A DNA stretch of 64,000 bases from JBBQVS01 sp963792705 (GCA_963792705.1 CAWBXD010000002.1:62001-126000), one strand, 5' to 3'; shown: positions 41,375-50,514, counted from the stretch's first letter. Made by a program: numbers and translations. The notes: a model not told the origin generated them from the sequence alone.

Positions 41375-43639
41375 ATGCACATCGTATGCATCGGTGGAGG
41401 TCCAGCCGGGCTATACTTTGCCCTTCTTATGAAACAGGCACAGCCAGAGACTGCAATTACCGTTGTAGAGCGTAACCGTCCTCATGACACCTTTGGCTGG
41501 GGCGTTGTCTTCTCCGATCAAACGCTAGGCAATCTTGCACGTGCCGATGCTCCCACGTATAACGCCATCACCACAAGCTTCAATCACTGGGACGAGATAG
41601 ATGTTCATTTTAAAGGTCATATGATACGTTCTGGTGGGCATGGCTTTAGCGGCATCGCACGCAAACGCTTGCTAAACATTCTGCAAGAGCGTTGTGCCGA
41701 ATTAGGCGTAGAGCTAGTCTTTCAGACCGAGATAAAGGACGATACTCTTTACGTTAACGCAGACCTTGTTATAGCAAGTGACGGTGTAAACAGTTCTATT
41801 CGTAGCAAGTATGCAGAACAGTTTCAACCACGTATTGAGAAACGTATCTGCAAATATGTCTGGCTCGGAACACATCAGCACTTCGACGCCTTCACATTCG
41901 CCTTTGAAGAGACCGAATGGGGCTGGTTTCAAGCACATGCCTATACCTTCGATCATGACACAAGTACATTTATTGTCGAGACACCAGAAGAAAATTGGTA
42001 TCGTGCCGGGCTTGACTCCATGACTCCTGATGAGTCTATCCAGTTTTGTGAACGCATCTTCGCTCGTTATCTCGATGGACACGCCCTCTTGAGCAATACG
42101 CGCCATCTAGCAAATCCGTGGATAAACTTCCAGCACGTCACCAATGCACATTGGTCCTATGGCAAACTTGTCTTGCTTGGCGACGCCGCGCACACAGCTC
42201 ACTTCTCCATTGGGTCGGGGACAAAGCTAGCACTGGAAGACGCTATTGCGCTAGCGCAAGCACTACAGCAAAACAAAGATATCTCTACCGCGCTAAAAAC
42301 ATACGAGGACGAGCGTAAGATAGAGGTTATCAAACTTCAGAACAGCGCACGCAATAGCACCGATTGGTTTGAGAATGTTCAACGCTATACGGCACTCGAA
42401 GCAGAACAGTTTGCCTATAGTTTGCTCACACGCAGCCAGCGCGTCTCGCATGAAAATCTACGACTACGCGACACACAGTATGTCAAGGGCGTAGAAACAT
42501 GGATGGCGCAAAAAAGTGGCCTATCCGCGCAGGCTATTCCACCAATGTTTACCCCATTTCGCTTGCGCGAACTTACACTACCTAACCGTGTTGTCGTCTC
42601 ACCAATGGCAATGTACTCTTGTCACAATGGCACACCCGACGAGTTTTACCTTGTGCATCTCGGTAGTCGCGCACATGGTGGAGCAGGATTACTCTTCACA
42701 GAAATGACCTGTGTGTCACCTGACGCACGTATCACTCCGGGTTGTGCTGGTATGTATCAACCGGAGCATAAAACCGCATGGCAGCGTATCGTCTCCTATG
42801 TACATAATCGCACCCCCGCAAAGATTGCGATGCAACTTGGGCATGCAGGACCCAAAGGCTCAACCCAACTTGGCTGGGAAGAGAGCGATGAACCCTTATT
42901 AGAAGGCAACTGGCCTCTATTCGCCGCCTCTGCTATACCATATGGTCCACATAACCAGACACCACGCGCAATGACACAGACCGATATGAATTATGTGCTA
43001 GCTGATTTCGTCCGCGCGGCGATATGGGCGGAGGAATGTAAGTTTGATTGGCTAGAACTACATTGTGCTCATGGCTATCTGCTCTCAAGCTTTATCTCAC
43101 CACTCACAAACCTGCGCGATGATCACTATGGCGGTTCGTTAGATAATCGCTGTCGCTATCCCTTGGAAGTCTTTTCCGCGCTTCGGGCGGTCTGGCCTGA
43201 ACATAAGCCAATGTCGGTACGTATCTCGGCACATGACTGGGCCGAGGGTGGCAATACATCCGATGATGCGGTACACATAGCACGTCTTTTTAAAGAGGTG
43301 GGCGCGGACCTAATTGATGTCTCGTCTGGACAGACGACGCGTGCGGCCAAACCAGTATATGGACGTATGTACCAAACACCATTTTCTGATCGTATCCGCA
43401 ACGAGGTAGGCATCGCAACAATGGCTGTTGGCGCAATCTTCGAGCCAGATCACGTCAACAGCATCATTGCTGCAGGGCGAGCAGACCTTTGTGCGCTTGC
43501 ACGTCCACACCTTGCCGACCCTTATTGGACACTACACGCCGCCGCGCAACTCGGCTATACAGAGATGCCTTGGCCTCCACAATATCTCAATGGCAAAGCA
43601 CAGCTTGAACGCAATCTTGCGAAAGGCGAACGTTCGTAA
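41375..43639 (+). CDS. Bifunctional anthraniloyl-CoA (2-aminobenzoyl-CoA) monooxygenase/reductase
   Basis: A 754-residue fusion. Residues about 1-380 are a salicylyl-CoA-5-hydroxylase-like FAD monooxygenase (IGGGPAGLYFALLMK, VIASDGVNSSIRSKY, LLGDAAHTAHFSIGSGTKLALEDA). Residues about 385-754 are an old-yellow-enzyme FMN reductase (LPNRVVVSPMAMYSCHNG, AMQLGHAGPKGS, WLELHCAHGYLLSSFISPL). This arrangement is known from 2-aminobenzoyl-CoA monooxygenase/reductase of the hybrid aerobic anthranilate pathway in Azoarcus. It hydroxylates and then reduces the CoA-activated ring without ring-cleaving dioxygenases. AAGGAG lies upstream. The ligase making its substrate is encoded at 45187-46806. Confidence 0.92.
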   Translation: MHIVCIGGGPAGLYFALLMKQAQPETAITVVERNRPHDTFGWGVVFSDQTLGNLARADAPTYNAITTSFNHWDEIDVHFKGHMIRSGGHGFSGIARKRLLNILQERCAELGVELVFQTEIKDDTLYVNADLVIASDGVNSSIRSKYAEQFQPRIEKRICKYVWLGTHQHFDAFTFAFEETEWGWFQAHAYTFDHDTSTFIVETPEENWYRAGLDSMTPDESIQFCERIFARYLDGHALLSNTRHLANPWINFQHVTNAHWSYGKLVLLGDAAHTAHFSIGSGTKLALEDAIALAQALQQNKDISTALKTYEDERKIEVIKLQNSARNSTDWFENVQRYTALEAEQFAYSLLTRSQRVSHENLRLRDTQYVKGVETWMAQKSGLSAQAIPPMFTPFRLRELTLPNRVVVSPMAMYSCHNGTPDEFYLVHLGSRAHGGAGLLFTEMTCVSPDARITPGCAGMYQPEHKTAWQRIVSYVHNRTPAKIAMQLGHAGPKGSTQLGWEESDEPLLEGNWPLFAASAIPYGPHNQTPRAMTQTDMNYVLADFVRAAIWAEECKFDWLELHCAHGYLLSSFISPLTNLRDDHYGGSLDNRCRYPLEVFSALRAVWPEHKPMSVRISAHDWAEGGNTSDDAVHIARLFKEVGADLIDVSSGQTTRAAKPVYGRMYQTPFSDRIRNEVGIATMAVGAIFEPDHVNSIIAAGRADLCALARPHLADPYWTLHAAAQLGYTEMPWPPQYLNGKAQLERNLAKGERS

Positions 43640-43645
43640 GAACTG

Positions 43646-43701
43646 TCATTGCGTCCTTGAAGCAATCAATCGCCGAGAAGGACGCGATGAATCGGTCCCT
43701 A
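43646..43701. repeat. Dispersed palindromic repeat, copy 3 (degenerate left arm)
   Basis: The right arm AGGACGCGATGAATCGGTCC plus CTAT is intact, while the left arm is reduced to a TTGCGTCCTT-like piece. It lies in the 141-base gap between the monooxygenase and MarR genes. Confidence 0.65.
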
Positions 43702-43780
43702 TAGAGATCCGTCCTCTTGTGTTAAACGCGATGAATCTGACCCTTATCACGAGCGATGAAGAAGAAAGTAATAAGAGAGT

Positions 43781-44332
43781 ATGACAATACATAGTGTAAA
43801 TTCGGAGACCTACGGTACAAACCACGAAGCAGAGCCAGGCGTACTACGCTTGTGGTTACGACTCTTGGCTTGCACGACCACTATCGAAAATCAGGTAAGT
43901 AGCCGCCTTCGGAGCCAATTTGATACAACACTGCCACGTTTCGATTTGATGGCACAACTTGCGCGTTTCCCTGATGGGCTACTCATGAGCGAACTATCGC
44001 AGCGCATGATGGTTTCGGGCGGCAATATCACAGGTATCACGGATAACCTTGAACGTGATGGACTGGTTGAGCGTGTCGCGCAACCAAAAGATCGTCGCGC
44101 CAAGAAAGTACGCCTTACTACTAGAGGCTGGGTCGCTTTCGAGCAGATGGCAACTATACACGCGACATGGATTGACGAACGGTTAGGCAGTTTGAATACA
44201 CAAGAGCAACAGCAACTTTATGCCCTACTAGGTAAAATCAAGCAACACGTCGGTCCTGATGCATCGCGCCTCACGAACGATGTAAACGGCGACGATGACG
44301 TGATACATCGGTCTTTACAACAAATAGAATAG
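43781..44332 (+). CDS. MarR-family transcriptional regulator
   Basis: A 183-residue winged-helix repressor: LMAQLARFPDGLLMSELSQR, MVSGGNITGITDNLERDGLV (recognition helix, about residues 80-100) and the wing AQPKDRRAKKVRLTTRG. MarR proteins within aromatic-CoA operons usually respond to the aroyl-CoA intermediate. It sits in the middle of the anthranilate operon and probably regulates the promoter at 41289. Confidence 0.92.
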   Translation: MTIHSVNSETYGTNHEAEPGVLRLWLRLLACTTTIENQVSSRLRSQFDTTLPRFDLMAQLARFPDGLLMSELSQRMMVSGGNITGITDNLERDGLVERVAQPKDRRAKKVRLTTRGWVAFEQMATIHATWIDERLGSLNTQEQQQLYALLGKIKQHVGPDASRLTNDVNGDDDVIHRSLQQIE

Positions 44333-44342
44333 AGGTTGATCT

Positions 44343-45134
44343 ATGGCACAACACTTCTTATGGCAGGTTGTAGGCAATGTTGCCACAATTACACTCAATC
44401 GTCCTGAAAAGAAGAATCCGCTCACGTTCAATTCATACGCGGAACTACGAGATACCTTCCGTGCGCTCGCTCATAACGAAACAATCAAAGCTGTCGTCAT
44501 CACTGGTGCTGCTGGCAACTTCTCATCAGGCGGTGATGTGCATGAGATTATTGGCCCATTGACTCGCATGACCATGCCTGAATTGTTATCGTTTACACGT
44601 ATGACTGGTGATGTTATCAAAGCAATGCGAGCGTGTTCACAACCAATTATCGCTGCTATAGATGGCGTCTGCACAGGTGCGGGTGCGATGCTAGCCCTTG
44701 CATCAGACTTGCGCTATGGCACACCAGAATGCAGAACCGCATTTCTATTTACACGCGTTGGATTGTCAGGTAGCGACATGGGCGCATGCACACTGTTACC
44801 GAGAGTTATAGGGCAAGGCCGCGCTGCGGAACTGCTCTATACAGGACGCACAATGACTTCCAACGAAGGGCTAAACTGGGGCTTCTTTAACGCGCTTTAC
44901 TCTGCTGAGGATGTGTTAGGCAATGCACAAGAAATGGCTGCACAACTTGCGAGTGGCCCAACCTTCGCGCACGCTATGACAAAAAAACTTTTGCATCAGG
45001 AATGGGCGATGGGACTGGACGAGGCTATTGAAGCGGAGGCACAGGCACAAGCTATCTGTATGCAAACTCAAGATTTTCACCGTGCCTACGACGCGTTTGT
45101 TGCTAAGCAACGACCAGTTTTTCAGGGAGATTAA
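44343..45134 (+). CDS. Enoyl-CoA hydratase/isomerase family protein
   Basis: A 263-residue crotonase. The oxyanion-hole stretches are VVITGAAGNFSSGGDVHEI and IDGVCTGAGAMLALASDLRY; the active-site region is GLSGSDMGACTLLPR, with an Asp where the general hydratase Glu often lies. It starts ten bases after the MarR stop. It is likely to act on the non-aromatic CoA ester released after dearomatisation of anthraniloyl-CoA, in a beta-oxidation-like step or hydrolytic ring opening. Confidence 0.88.
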   Translation: MAQHFLWQVVGNVATITLNRPEKKNPLTFNSYAELRDTFRALAHNETIKAVVITGAAGNFSSGGDVHEIIGPLTRMTMPELLSFTRMTGDVIKAMRACSQPIIAAIDGVCTGAGAMLALASDLRYGTPECRTAFLFTRVGLSGSDMGACTLLPRVIGQGRAAELLYTGRTMTSNEGLNWGFFNALYSAEDVLGNAQEMAAQLASGPTFAHAMTKKLLHQEWAMGLDEAIEAEAQAQAICMQTQDFHRAYDAFVAKQRPVFQGD

Positions 45135-45186
45135 CGCGTAAAAACTAACGTATCATGTCCTTTTCTGTTTTAAGGAGGGAAGCCTA

Positions 45187-46806
45187 ATGACGACATCTTC
45201 TGCCCATCATGACACCTTTGCACACGACAATTTGCCTCCACCTGAGCAATGGCCCGATCTGATTTTTACCATTCCTGAGGTACAGTATCCTGACCAACTT
45301 AATTGTGTAACGGAATTAGTAGACTCTTGGGTAAGTCAAGGACATGGGAACGCTCCCGCGCTATATGGCACTCACGGTATGCTCACTTACAAGCAATTAC
45401 AGGAGCAAGTAGACAGAGTAGCACACGTACTCACAACTGACATGGGGCTTGTACCTGGAAACCGTGTTCTGTTACGTGGTGCCAATAGTGCAATGATGGC
45501 AATCTGCTGGCTTGCAGTTGTCAAAGCCGGACTCATCGCGATAGCGACGATGCCATTACTAAGGGAGAAAGAGTTAGTAGACGCCATCACCCTCGCACAA
45601 ATTAGCTTTGCCATATGCGACAAAAATTTGGACGCCGAGTTACAATCAGCTCAGCAGCGTTGTCCCGTGTTGCAACGCATTATGTACTTCAATGATCCTT
45701 CTCAAAATGGCCTTGAGGCACACATGGCGGCCTATCAAAGTCCATTCAAAGCAGTAGAGACTGCCGCAGATGATACCGCGCTTATCGCCTTTACCTCTGG
45801 CTCAACAGGGAAACCAAAAGCTACTATGCACTTCCATCGTGATCTGCTAGCAGCGAGTGACTGTTTCCCCAAGTCAGTGGTGAAGCTTACAGCAGATGAT
45901 ATTTGTATTGGCACACCGCCGCTTGCCTTCACTTTTGGACTTGGAGCACTTCTCCTCTTCTCTCTACGCGTCGGTGCTGCAACTGTACTACTAGAGAAAC
46001 CGACTCCTGATAGCTTGTTGCAAGCCATTCAAGACTATCAGGCCACAATTGTCTGGTCTTCACCACTTTTCTATCGTCAGATGACGGCACTCGCCCACAA
46101 GTTTGATCTTTCATCACTACATAAGGCTGTCTCTGCAGGTGAGGCACTACCAATTTCGACACGTACCATGTGGCGTAACGCAACAGGCATCGATATCATC
46201 GACGGTATCGGCTCAACGGAAATGCTACACATCTTCATAGCTGCTGCTGGTGCAGATATACGTCCAGGAGCAACGGGGAAGCCAGTGCCGGGTTATCAAG
46301 CTGCTATCTTTGATAATACGGGAAATATGTTATCTGCTGGCTCAGTAGGACGCCTCGGCGTAAAGGGACCAACAGGTTGCCGCTATCTTGCCGATGAACG
46401 TCAACGAAGTTATGTGCAAAATGGTTGGAATATGACGGGTGATGCTTACTTATTGGACGAAGATGGCTACTTCTGGTTCCAAGCACGAACAGACGATATT
46501 ATCGTTACAGCAGGATACAACGTTGCAGGACCAGAGGTCGAGAGTGCATTATTGGAGCATCCCGCCGTTGCTGAATGTGCCGTTATAGGTGCCCCTGATT
46601 CTGTACGTGGTACGATCATTAAAGCCTTTGTCGTCCTCAACGCTGGCCATACAGGAGATAGCGCATTAGCTACAACATTGCAAAATTTTGTCAAAGAGCA
46701 TATAGCGCCCTACAAGTATCCACGTGCCATTGAGTTTTGTGATAAGTTGCCACGTGCGGATACAGGAAAAGTGCAACGCTATAAACTACGTCAGCCTTCA
46801 TCATAA
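45187..46806 (+). CDS. 2-aminobenzoate (anthranilate)-CoA ligase
   Basis: An acyl-adenylate-forming enzyme of 539 residues. The AMP motif is FTSGSTGKPKATMHFH, later motifs are GSTEMLHIFI and MTGDAYLLDEDGYFWFQARTDD, and the catalytic Lys is in RADTGKVQRYKLR. The N-terminus TFAHDNLPPPEQWPDLIF resembles the benzoate/2-aminobenzoate-CoA ligase group. It makes anthraniloyl-CoA for the monooxygenase at 41375. TTAAGGAGGGAAG gives a very strong ribosome binding site. Benzoate as substrate cannot be excluded from sequence, but the neighbours favour anthranilate. Confidence 0.87.
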   Translation: MTTSSAHHDTFAHDNLPPPEQWPDLIFTIPEVQYPDQLNCVTELVDSWVSQGHGNAPALYGTHGMLTYKQLQEQVDRVAHVLTTDMGLVPGNRVLLRGANSAMMAICWLAVVKAGLIAIATMPLLREKELVDAITLAQISFAICDKNLDAELQSAQQRCPVLQRIMYFNDPSQNGLEAHMAAYQSPFKAVETAADDTALIAFTSGSTGKPKATMHFHRDLLAASDCFPKSVVKLTADDICIGTPPLAFTFGLGALLLFSLRVGAATVLLEKPTPDSLLQAIQDYQATIVWSSPLFYRQMTALAHKFDLSSLHKAVSAGEALPISTRTMWRNATGIDIIDGIGSTEMLHIFIAAAGADIRPGATGKPVPGYQAAIFDNTGNMLSAGSVGRLGVKGPTGCRYLADERQRSYVQNGWNMTGDAYLLDEDGYFWFQARTDDIIVTAGYNVAGPEVESALLEHPAVAECAVIGAPDSVRGTIIKAFVVLNAGHTGDSALATTLQNFVKEHIAPYKYPRAIEFCDKLPRADTGKVQRYKLRQPSS

Positions 46807-46819
46807 ATAGGAGCTTACA

Positions 46820-47614
46820 ATGTCGAAATCTCTCACGTATGCGAGCTATCTACGAGTTAACGAATTACTAGACCTTCAGACGCCGAAAAGCACTAGCCCT
46901 CATGGACCAGAACACGATGAAATGCTTTTTATCGTGATTCATCAGGTTTACGAACTCTGGTTTAAAGAGATACTACACGAAATTGACTATCTTATCACGC
47001 TCTTACGAGCTAATGAGCCTGCTCGCGCCGCACATGTTACTCGCCGCGTACTCGCCATTTTGAAAACGGTTGTCGCGCAACTTGACGTACTAGAAACAAT
47101 GACACCACTTGAATTCAATTCGTTTCGCAATTTTTTAGAGTCGTCAAGCGGTTTCCAATCGGCACAGTTTCGTGAAATAGAGTTTGTCTTTGGCTATAAA
47201 CGCGAAGCGATGTTTCGTCATTATATCGAAGACTCAATTGAACGCAAACATCTTGAGGAGCGACTCAAGCAACCAAGCCTCTGGGATGCATTCTTGTACT
47301 ACCTCAGTCTCAACGGCTATGTAGTGCCAGTGGAGGAACTTCAGCGTGATGTCACTCAGCCGATTACGCCTTCGTCCGCGATCCAAAGTATTCTTATTGA
47401 TGCTTATCGCCAGAACGTTACCGTCAGCAATATCTGTGAAAATCTAGTTGACATGGATGAAGGGTTTCAGGAATGGCGTTATCGACACTCGAAGATGGTC
47501 GAGCGTACTATTGGTCACAAAATCGGCACGGGCGGTTCGTCCGGTGCGGACTATCTGGCAAGCACCATCAAACCCTTCTTCCCCGACCTTTGGATTATTC
47601 GTTCGCAGTTCTAA
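46820..47614 (+). CDS. kynA: Tryptophan 2,3-dioxygenase
   Basis: A haem dioxygenase of 264 residues: LTYASYLRVNELLDLQTPKS, DEMLFIVIHQVYELWFKEIL, FRNFLESSSGFQSAQFREIE and the axial haem His in WRYRHSKMVERTIGHKIGTGG. It opens tryptophan to N-formylkynurenine. Kynurenine formamidase and kynureninase, needed to reach anthranilate, are not in this operon; the cyclase-family gene at 31544 could be the former. It starts 13 bases after the ligase gene. Confidence 0.95.
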   Translation: MSKSLTYASYLRVNELLDLQTPKSTSPHGPEHDEMLFIVIHQVYELWFKEILHEIDYLITLLRANEPARAAHVTRRVLAILKTVVAQLDVLETMTPLEFNSFRNFLESSSGFQSAQFREIEFVFGYKREAMFRHYIEDSIERKHLEERLKQPSLWDAFLYYLSLNGYVVPVEELQRDVTQPITPSSAIQSILIDAYRQNVTVSNICENLVDMDEGFQEWRYRHSKMVERTIGHKIGTGGSSGADYLASTIKPFFPDLWIIRSQF

Positions 47615-47628
47615 GAAAGATACGTTTT

Positions 47629-48027
47629 ATGGAAAAAACTATTATCAATCCACCTTCGTTAGCGCGTCCAAGCGGCTTCAATCATGGCATTGCAGTCAAC
47701 GGAGGTCGGCTCCTCTTTCTGGCGGGACAAACGGCTAGCGATAAAGAAGGCAATATTGTTGCCCCTGGCGATCTCGTTGCCCAGTATATCCAGGTGTTAC
47801 GCAACCTTCAAACAGTGGTTGAGGCGGCTGGGGGCACGATGCAAAATATTGTAAAAATAACAATATTTGTCAGTGACCGTGACAACTACCGCGCCAACCT
47901 ATCAGCACTGGGCAAAGCGCACAAAGCTTGCTTCGGCAACTATTATCCAGCAACCGCACTACTCGAGATTTCGCGTTTCTTTCAGGACGAGGCGTTGATT
48001 GAGGTAGAGGGAATTGCAGCCCTTTAA
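47629..48027 (+). CDS. RidA-family deaminase
   Basis: A 132-residue RidA/YjgF protein with GRLLFLAGQTASDKEGNIVAP and the conserved Arg region FVSDRDNYRANL. RidA proteins hydrolyse reactive enamines or imines to ketones and ammonia. After dearomatisation of anthraniloyl-CoA an amino group must be lost as an enamine, so a role in this operon makes chemical sense (inference). The start ATG 47629 gives the usual length. Confidence 0.9.
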   Translation: MEKTIINPPSLARPSGFNHGIAVNGGRLLFLAGQTASDKEGNIVAPGDLVAQYIQVLRNLQTVVEAAGGTMQNIVKITIFVSDRDNYRANLSALGKAHKACFGNYYPATALLEISRFFQDEALIEVEGIAAL

Positions 48028-48132
48028 ACTATACGCAAGTTCTTTTTTTCTCGTATACTGTATATGGCTATCTTTTCATTGAGACAACAAAAGTAGTGCT
48101 ATTGACACTGTAAGTCAAAAAGGAGCAAGAGC

Positions 48133-48480
48133 TTGCAAGACGCTGAAAAGAGCAACGCTGACAATCCTCAGGTTTCGTCCGATGGTGTAAGTATGCCAAT
48201 CCTTAACTCGGACCAAAACGCTTGGCCTCCCTCCAACATCCGTCAAGAAGTGGTTCAATCCGCTCAAGAAGACGCGGCACAGCATCAGCAGGGTCAGGTC
48301 CAGCAAACGGCCTCTACGTCTACACCGACATCTACTGACGCCGATCAAATCGTGGCTGATGGAGATAGTAGAGCTATTGCTAATAAAAATGAGGGGTCTT
48401 GGCCTCCTCCTAATATCCGTGATGAAATAGTAGAATCGGCCAAGCAAGAGGAAGCTACTCATCAACAAGATCAGGCATAG
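48133..48480 (+). CDS. Small hydrophilic protein with an internal duplication
   Basis: A 115-residue polar protein starting at TTG 48133, nine bases after GGAG. It contains two copies of a 27-residue module: NAWPPSNIRQEVVQSAQEDA (about 33-52) and GSWPPPNIRDEIVESAKQEE (about 87-106), each ending in a His-Gln-Gln pattern. The linker is Ser/Thr-rich. No membrane segment or known domain is seen. Function is unknown. The duplication and consistent codon use support a real gene. Confidence 0.5.
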   Translation: MQDAEKSNADNPQVSSDGVSMPILNSDQNAWPPSNIRQEVVQSAQEDAAQHQQGQVQQTASTSTPTSTDADQIVADGDSRAIANKNEGSWPPPNIRDEIVESAKQEEATHQQDQA

Positions 48481-48500
48481 CAGAAACGGAGACGGTGTTG

Positions 48501-48570
48501 GTAGGGACTGCATCATCGCGTCCTCGTGGCAATCCACCGCCGACATGGACGCGATGAATCCAGTCCCTAC
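48501..48570. repeat. Dispersed palindromic repeat, copy 4
   Basis: GTAGGGACTGCATCATCGCG (left) and its near mirror ending CAGTCCCTAC (right) pair with one mismatch and one gap. The loop is the same 21 bases as copy 2. It follows the duplicated-module gene by 20 bases. Confidence 0.85.
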
Positions 48571-48691
48571 AAGCGATGTCTCCACATTCATTTGGGAAAC
48601 TGCATCATGTGGTCCCAACAAAACCATCGCAGGATAATCAGGCTCTATAATATATAATGAGAATTACACACCTATGTAGTAAGGAAAGCGT

Positions 48692-49243
48692 ATGCAGATT
48701 AGCGCACCGGCCGAGTACATTATCCTGGGTCTGCTCAAAAGTCAGCCCATGCATGGCTACGAAATGTTTCAGAAATTTGAAGGCAGTACCTTGGGCGAGA
48801 TCATTCGTTTGGAAATGAACCAGATGTACGCATTCATCAAAAAACTAGAGAAATTGGGCTATATCGAGACAACCCTGGAGACACAAGAAACACGTCCACC
48901 ACGCAAAATTCATTCTCTTACCCCATCCGGTGACGCCATATTTCATGAGTGGCTTACACAGCCTGTCGAGAAGCCACGCGATATTCGCATTCTTTTCTTG
49001 CTCAAGCTTTATTTTGTTCAAAAATTTATGCCACATACAATGAGTAATCTCATTAATCAGGAAATTTCCGCGTGTAATAGTTTTTTGCACCACCTGGAAT
49101 CGAAACACTCCATTGATACAGTTAGAGACGATGATACATTTTTTGAGCAAATTGTGCTGCGTAGTCGCATTCACCAAACACGTGCGCTGCTAGAGTGGAT
49201 GCATGAACTACAAACAACATTAGCAGTCACGCCTTCTTTATAA
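48692..49243 (+). CDS. PadR-family transcriptional regulator
   Basis: A 183-residue regulator: YIILGLLKSQPMHGYEMFQKF, the winged-helix part QMYAFIKKLEKLGYIETTLE and the TRPPRKIHSLTPSGDAIFHEW wing, with a C-terminal helical dimerisation domain. PadR proteins respond to phenolic acids or other small molecules. It precedes mocA by 26 bases and may control the form II cox maturation genes or an unrelated target. Confidence 0.9.
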   Translation: MQISAPAEYIILGLLKSQPMHGYEMFQKFEGSTLGEIIRLEMNQMYAFIKKLEKLGYIETTLETQETRPPRKIHSLTPSGDAIFHEWLTQPVEKPRDIRILFLLKLYFVQKFMPHTMSNLINQEISACNSFLHHLESKHSIDTVRDDDTFFEQIVLRSRIHQTRALLEWMHELQTTLAVTPSL

Positions 49244-49269
49244 TAAAGTGCTGGAAAGGAACTCCTCGC

Positions 49270-49890
49270 ATGTCTACTGCTGCCATTCTCTTAGCGGCTG
49301 GACGTTCAAGCCGTATGGGGCAAGGACAGCATAAACTGCTGCTACCACTTGGAGACCGCCCAGTATTGGCACACGTTGTCGATACTGTCTTCGCATCACA
49401 AGCACGTCCCATCGTTGTTGTGTTAGGCCATCAAGTAGAGCAAGTACGAGCAATACTAAAGCCTTATACATCACAATCGGATATGACAGTTATTGAGAAC
49501 CCTGACTACCAACAGGGTATGAGCACATCCTTGCGTAAGGGGATAGAAACATTAATGGCTTCCCCAGTTGATGGTGCATTGATCATCCTCGGCGATCAAC
49601 CACTCATGACTTCCCATATTCTTAATAAGATGATAGAGACAAAGCAAACCACGGGCAAGCGTATTATCACAGCGCGTTACAACGGTAAACGTGGCAATCC
49701 GACCCTCTTCGATGTCAGCCTTTTCCCAGAACTTATAGAGATGACAGGTGATGAAGGGGGCCGCAAAGTACTCGAACGCTATCGTCAAGAGATAGCCACG
49801 CTAGAGATGGAAGATACCACCCCGAACTACGATGTAGACACATGGGAAGCATATCAGCAAGTGCAAGTTATATGGGAACAGTCAAGATAG
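49270..49890 (+). CDS. mocA: MocA-like molybdenum cofactor nucleotidyltransferase
   Basis: A 206-residue nucleotidyltransferase: AAILLAAGRSSRMGQGQHKLLLPLG (GTP/CTP loop), NPDYQQGMSTSLRKGIETLM and LIILGDQPLM, all typical of MocA. It joins CTP to molybdopterin to give the cytosine dinucleotide cofactor used by CO-dehydrogenase-type hydroxylases. Its position just upstream of three XdhC genes and coxSLM supports that job. It could serve both cox clusters of the window. Confidence 0.88.
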   Translation: MSTAAILLAAGRSSRMGQGQHKLLLPLGDRPVLAHVVDTVFASQARPIVVVLGHQVEQVRAILKPYTSQSDMTVIENPDYQQGMSTSLRKGIETLMASPVDGALIILGDQPLMTSHILNKMIETKQTTGKRIITARYNGKRGNPTLFDVSLFPELIEMTGDEGGRKVLERYRQEIATLEMEDTTPNYDVDTWEAYQQVQVIWEQSR

Positions 49891-49935
49891 GGGCGCAATG
49901 AATTGCGTATGTCGGTGATTAAATTGTGCCCCCTA
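49888..49935. terminator. Imperfect hairpin after mocA
   Basis: TAGGGGCGCAAT pairs imperfectly with ATTGTGCCCCCTA. The mocA stop codon overlaps its left arm. Confidence 0.4.
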
Positions 49936-50092
49936 CTTGACAACGTACTATTTGTAAGCACATACTAAGAGGTATTACTGGAAATGTTCCGCTAGCCCAT
50001 AATCAGAAAATTTGATAGACCTGGGCCGCCTGCTCAGGTCCACTTATAGTTATTATCTAACAGTGATACACATACAATTCGGGAGGCGCACA

Positions 50093-50410
50093 ATGATTGA
50101 TGTATTACCTGATGTAGAAAAATGGCGTGAACGCGGCGAACGCGTCGCCATTGCGACCGTCATATCAATGCAAGGCTCGGCTCCTAGAAGACCAGGGGCA
50201 AAACTTGCGGTAAGTGAAAGTGGCGAATTGGCGGGTTCGGTAAGCGGTGGTTGTGTAGAGCCAGCGGTTGTGCATGCTGCTCTGGAAGTCATCGAGGATG
50301 GTAAGCCGCAGATGCTCGAATTTGGCATCACCGAAGAGCAGAACATCGAGCAAATTGGCCTCGCCTGTGGTGGCACTATCCACGTCTTTGTCGAACGCTT
50401 GGATTGGTAA
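50093..50410 (+). CDS. XdhC/CoxI domain-only protein
   Basis: Only the N-terminal XdhC/CoxI domain is present (105 residues): ATVISMQGSAPRRPGAKLAV, GSVSGGCVEPAVVHAALEV and LACGGTIHVFVE. The Cys of GGC and of ACGG are those implicated in molybdenum cofactor sulfuration. ATG 50093 follows GGGAGG. The Rossmann half is missing and is supplied by the next gene, so the pair probably acts as a split XdhC. Confidence 0.85.
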   Translation: MIDVLPDVEKWRERGERVAIATVISMQGSAPRRPGAKLAVSESGELAGSVSGGCVEPAVVHAALEVIEDGKPQMLEFGITEEQNIEQIGLACGGTIHVFVERLDW

Positions 50411-50420
50411 CACCTCTCTT

Positions 50421-50472
50421 AAGGGACTCATCTAGCATGTCCTCATAGCAGTTGATATGAATTGGTCTCTAC
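50421..50472. repeat. Possible degenerate copy of the dispersed palindrome
   Basis: AAGGGACTCATCTAGCATGT plus CCTCATAGC on the left and GAATTGGTCTCTACA on the right keep the outline of the repeat with many substitutions. It separates the two split XdhC genes. Confidence 0.35.
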
Positions 50473-50514
50473 ACAAGATATATCGTACACAGAGAAGTAC
50501 GTAGGAGTCATTGT

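Noticed and set aside
14070..48570. Regularly repeated palindromes as CRISPR repeats
   Set aside because: The copies are kilobases apart, not arrayed with spacers, and no cas genes are present.
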